Part shown: one piece after another, positions 13,158 through 13,481 of the stretch | How positions within the stretch are numbered: the first letter of the stretch is position 1 | Layout: each line of letters opens with the position of its first letter | NCBI RefSeq assembly: GCF_051846935.1 | Contig: NZ_JBPYCS010000046.1 | Location: 1-13,481 of the forward strand | Length of the DNA: 13,481 nucleotides | Reading direction: 5' to 3' | Origin: JBPYCR01 sp051846935 | GTDB lineage: Bacteria; Bacillota; Bacilli; Bacillales; Amphibacillaceae | Notes under the pieces: model-generated | Told to the model about the DNA's origin: nothing | The model's database searches: none | The model's input: the letters and a program-made list of their open reading frames with translations, nothing else | Translations under genes and position numbers: made by a program

Positions 13158-13481
13158 TTATGCGACCCGCCCATTTATGTTTTTATATTGATGATGTAAT
13201 AGTACTCTTAAACGAAAGCGATCAAAACGGCGGTAACCAAATGCGTTTCTCTTTATCACTTTTGTTTGGTTATTAATACCCTCGACATAACCATTATGCA
13301 AATTAAAAGCGAAACTATTCAAAATTTCCTTCTGCCAGTTCTGAAAAGTTTCTACTGCCTTCTTGAATTCATCAAGGCCTGATGCTTTTACTAAACTGTA
13401 AAATTCGTATAAACGTTCCTTGACCGCCGTTAAATTGGAAGGCCCTAGGGCCTTTGCTTCTTCAAACCAATACCGATATGC
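13158..13481 (-). CDS. ISL3-family transposase, C-terminal 107 residues
   Basis: The frame enters from the window edge and stops at TAA (13160-13158). The visible 107 residues match the end of the DDE_Tnp_ISL3 domain: WFEEAKALG, FQNWQKEILNSF, then NGYVEGINNQTKVIKRNAFG, which holds the last catalytic Glu of the DDE triad (EGINN), and YRRFDRFRLRVLLH. The reading frame is intact, so the element may be functional, but its N-terminal zinc-finger and helix-turn-helix parts are not visible. It reads convergently towards pgeF. Confidence 0.9.
   Translation of the reverse strand, partial: AYRYWFEEAKALGPSNLTAVKERLYEFYSLVKASGLDEFKKAVETFQNWQKEILNSFAFNLHNGYVEGINNQTKVIKRNAFGYRRFDRFRLRVLLHHQYKNINGRVA

Larger units (their letters stand above)
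13112..13481 (-). mobile_element. ISL3-family insertion sequence, right part, truncated by the window
   Basis: The terminal inverted repeat region starts at about 13112 (GGGGTTCTACGTCAAATG and on to about 13138), the form expected for ISL3-family ends, and the transposase reads away from the gene towards it. The other end, and hence the 8-bp target duplication typical of the family, lies outside the window. The exact boundary within 13112-13114 cannot be fixed from one end. Confidence 0.75.

Noticed and set aside
1..13481. CRISPR arrays, tRNA or rRNA genes
   Set aside because: No regularly spaced repeats, cloverleaf-like sequences or rRNA motifs were seen on either strand; B. subtilis has an rRNA operon between bofA and csfB, but none is here.

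Overview
The window is low-GC chromosomal DNA from an endospore-forming Bacillaceae bacterium, probably near Oceanobacillus or Virgibacillus. Two observations support this. The left two thirds carry the conserved Firmicutes block dnaX-ebfC-recR-yaaL-bofA-csfB-tmk-darA-yaaR-holB-ricT-yabA, all on the minus strand. Two of these genes, bofA and csfB, act only in sporulation. The genus is inferred from general appearance, not from a database search.

Layout, left to right. Positions 1-445 hold no convincing gene. They contain a nested inverted repeat (11-75), a strong terminator for the leftward operon (126-161) and a possible small structured element with inverted-repeat ends (178-432). Positions 446-4127 are a tight leftward operon: tmk, darA, yaaR, holB, ricT, yabA. 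Positions 4128-4780 are a long intergenic stretch with a promoter and palindrome for the tmk operon, a fragment of a Bacillaceae-type intergenic repeat and a strong two-way terminator. Next, still leftward, come csfB (57 aa, with a near-consensus sigma-F promoter), bofA, yaaL, recR, ebfC and dnaX. Positions 8540-8897 form a divergent control region between dnaX and a rightward proline dehydrogenase gene (8898-9878).

The right third is accessory in character. A divergent HPr kinase/phosphorylase homologue (minus, 10142-11074) lies away from its usual lgt partner. A PCYCGC-motif lipoprotein gene (plus, 11293-11778) is divergent from it. About 530 bp with hairpins but no clear gene follow, then a PgeF/YfiH-type laccase-domain gene (12313-13098). 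The 3' end of an ISL3-family insertion sequence begins 13-15 bp beyond that gene and runs off the window.

The core genes work together in replication (DnaX and HolB clamp-loader subunits, YabA initiation control), repair (RecR, EbfC), dTTP supply (Tmk), second-messenger sensing (DarA), RNA maturation and development (RicT), and compartment-specific sporulation control (BofA in pro-sigma-K processing, CsfB on sigma-G). Compared with Bacillus subtilis gene order, xpaC-yaaN-yaaO are missing between csfB and tmk, trmN6 does not follow yabA, and tadA and the SRP RNA gene are not upstream of dnaX. The most interesting items are a possible programmed -1 frameshift site in dnaX that would give a 407-aa gamma-like product, the orphan HprK paralogue with altered signature residues, and the undescribed element at 178-432.
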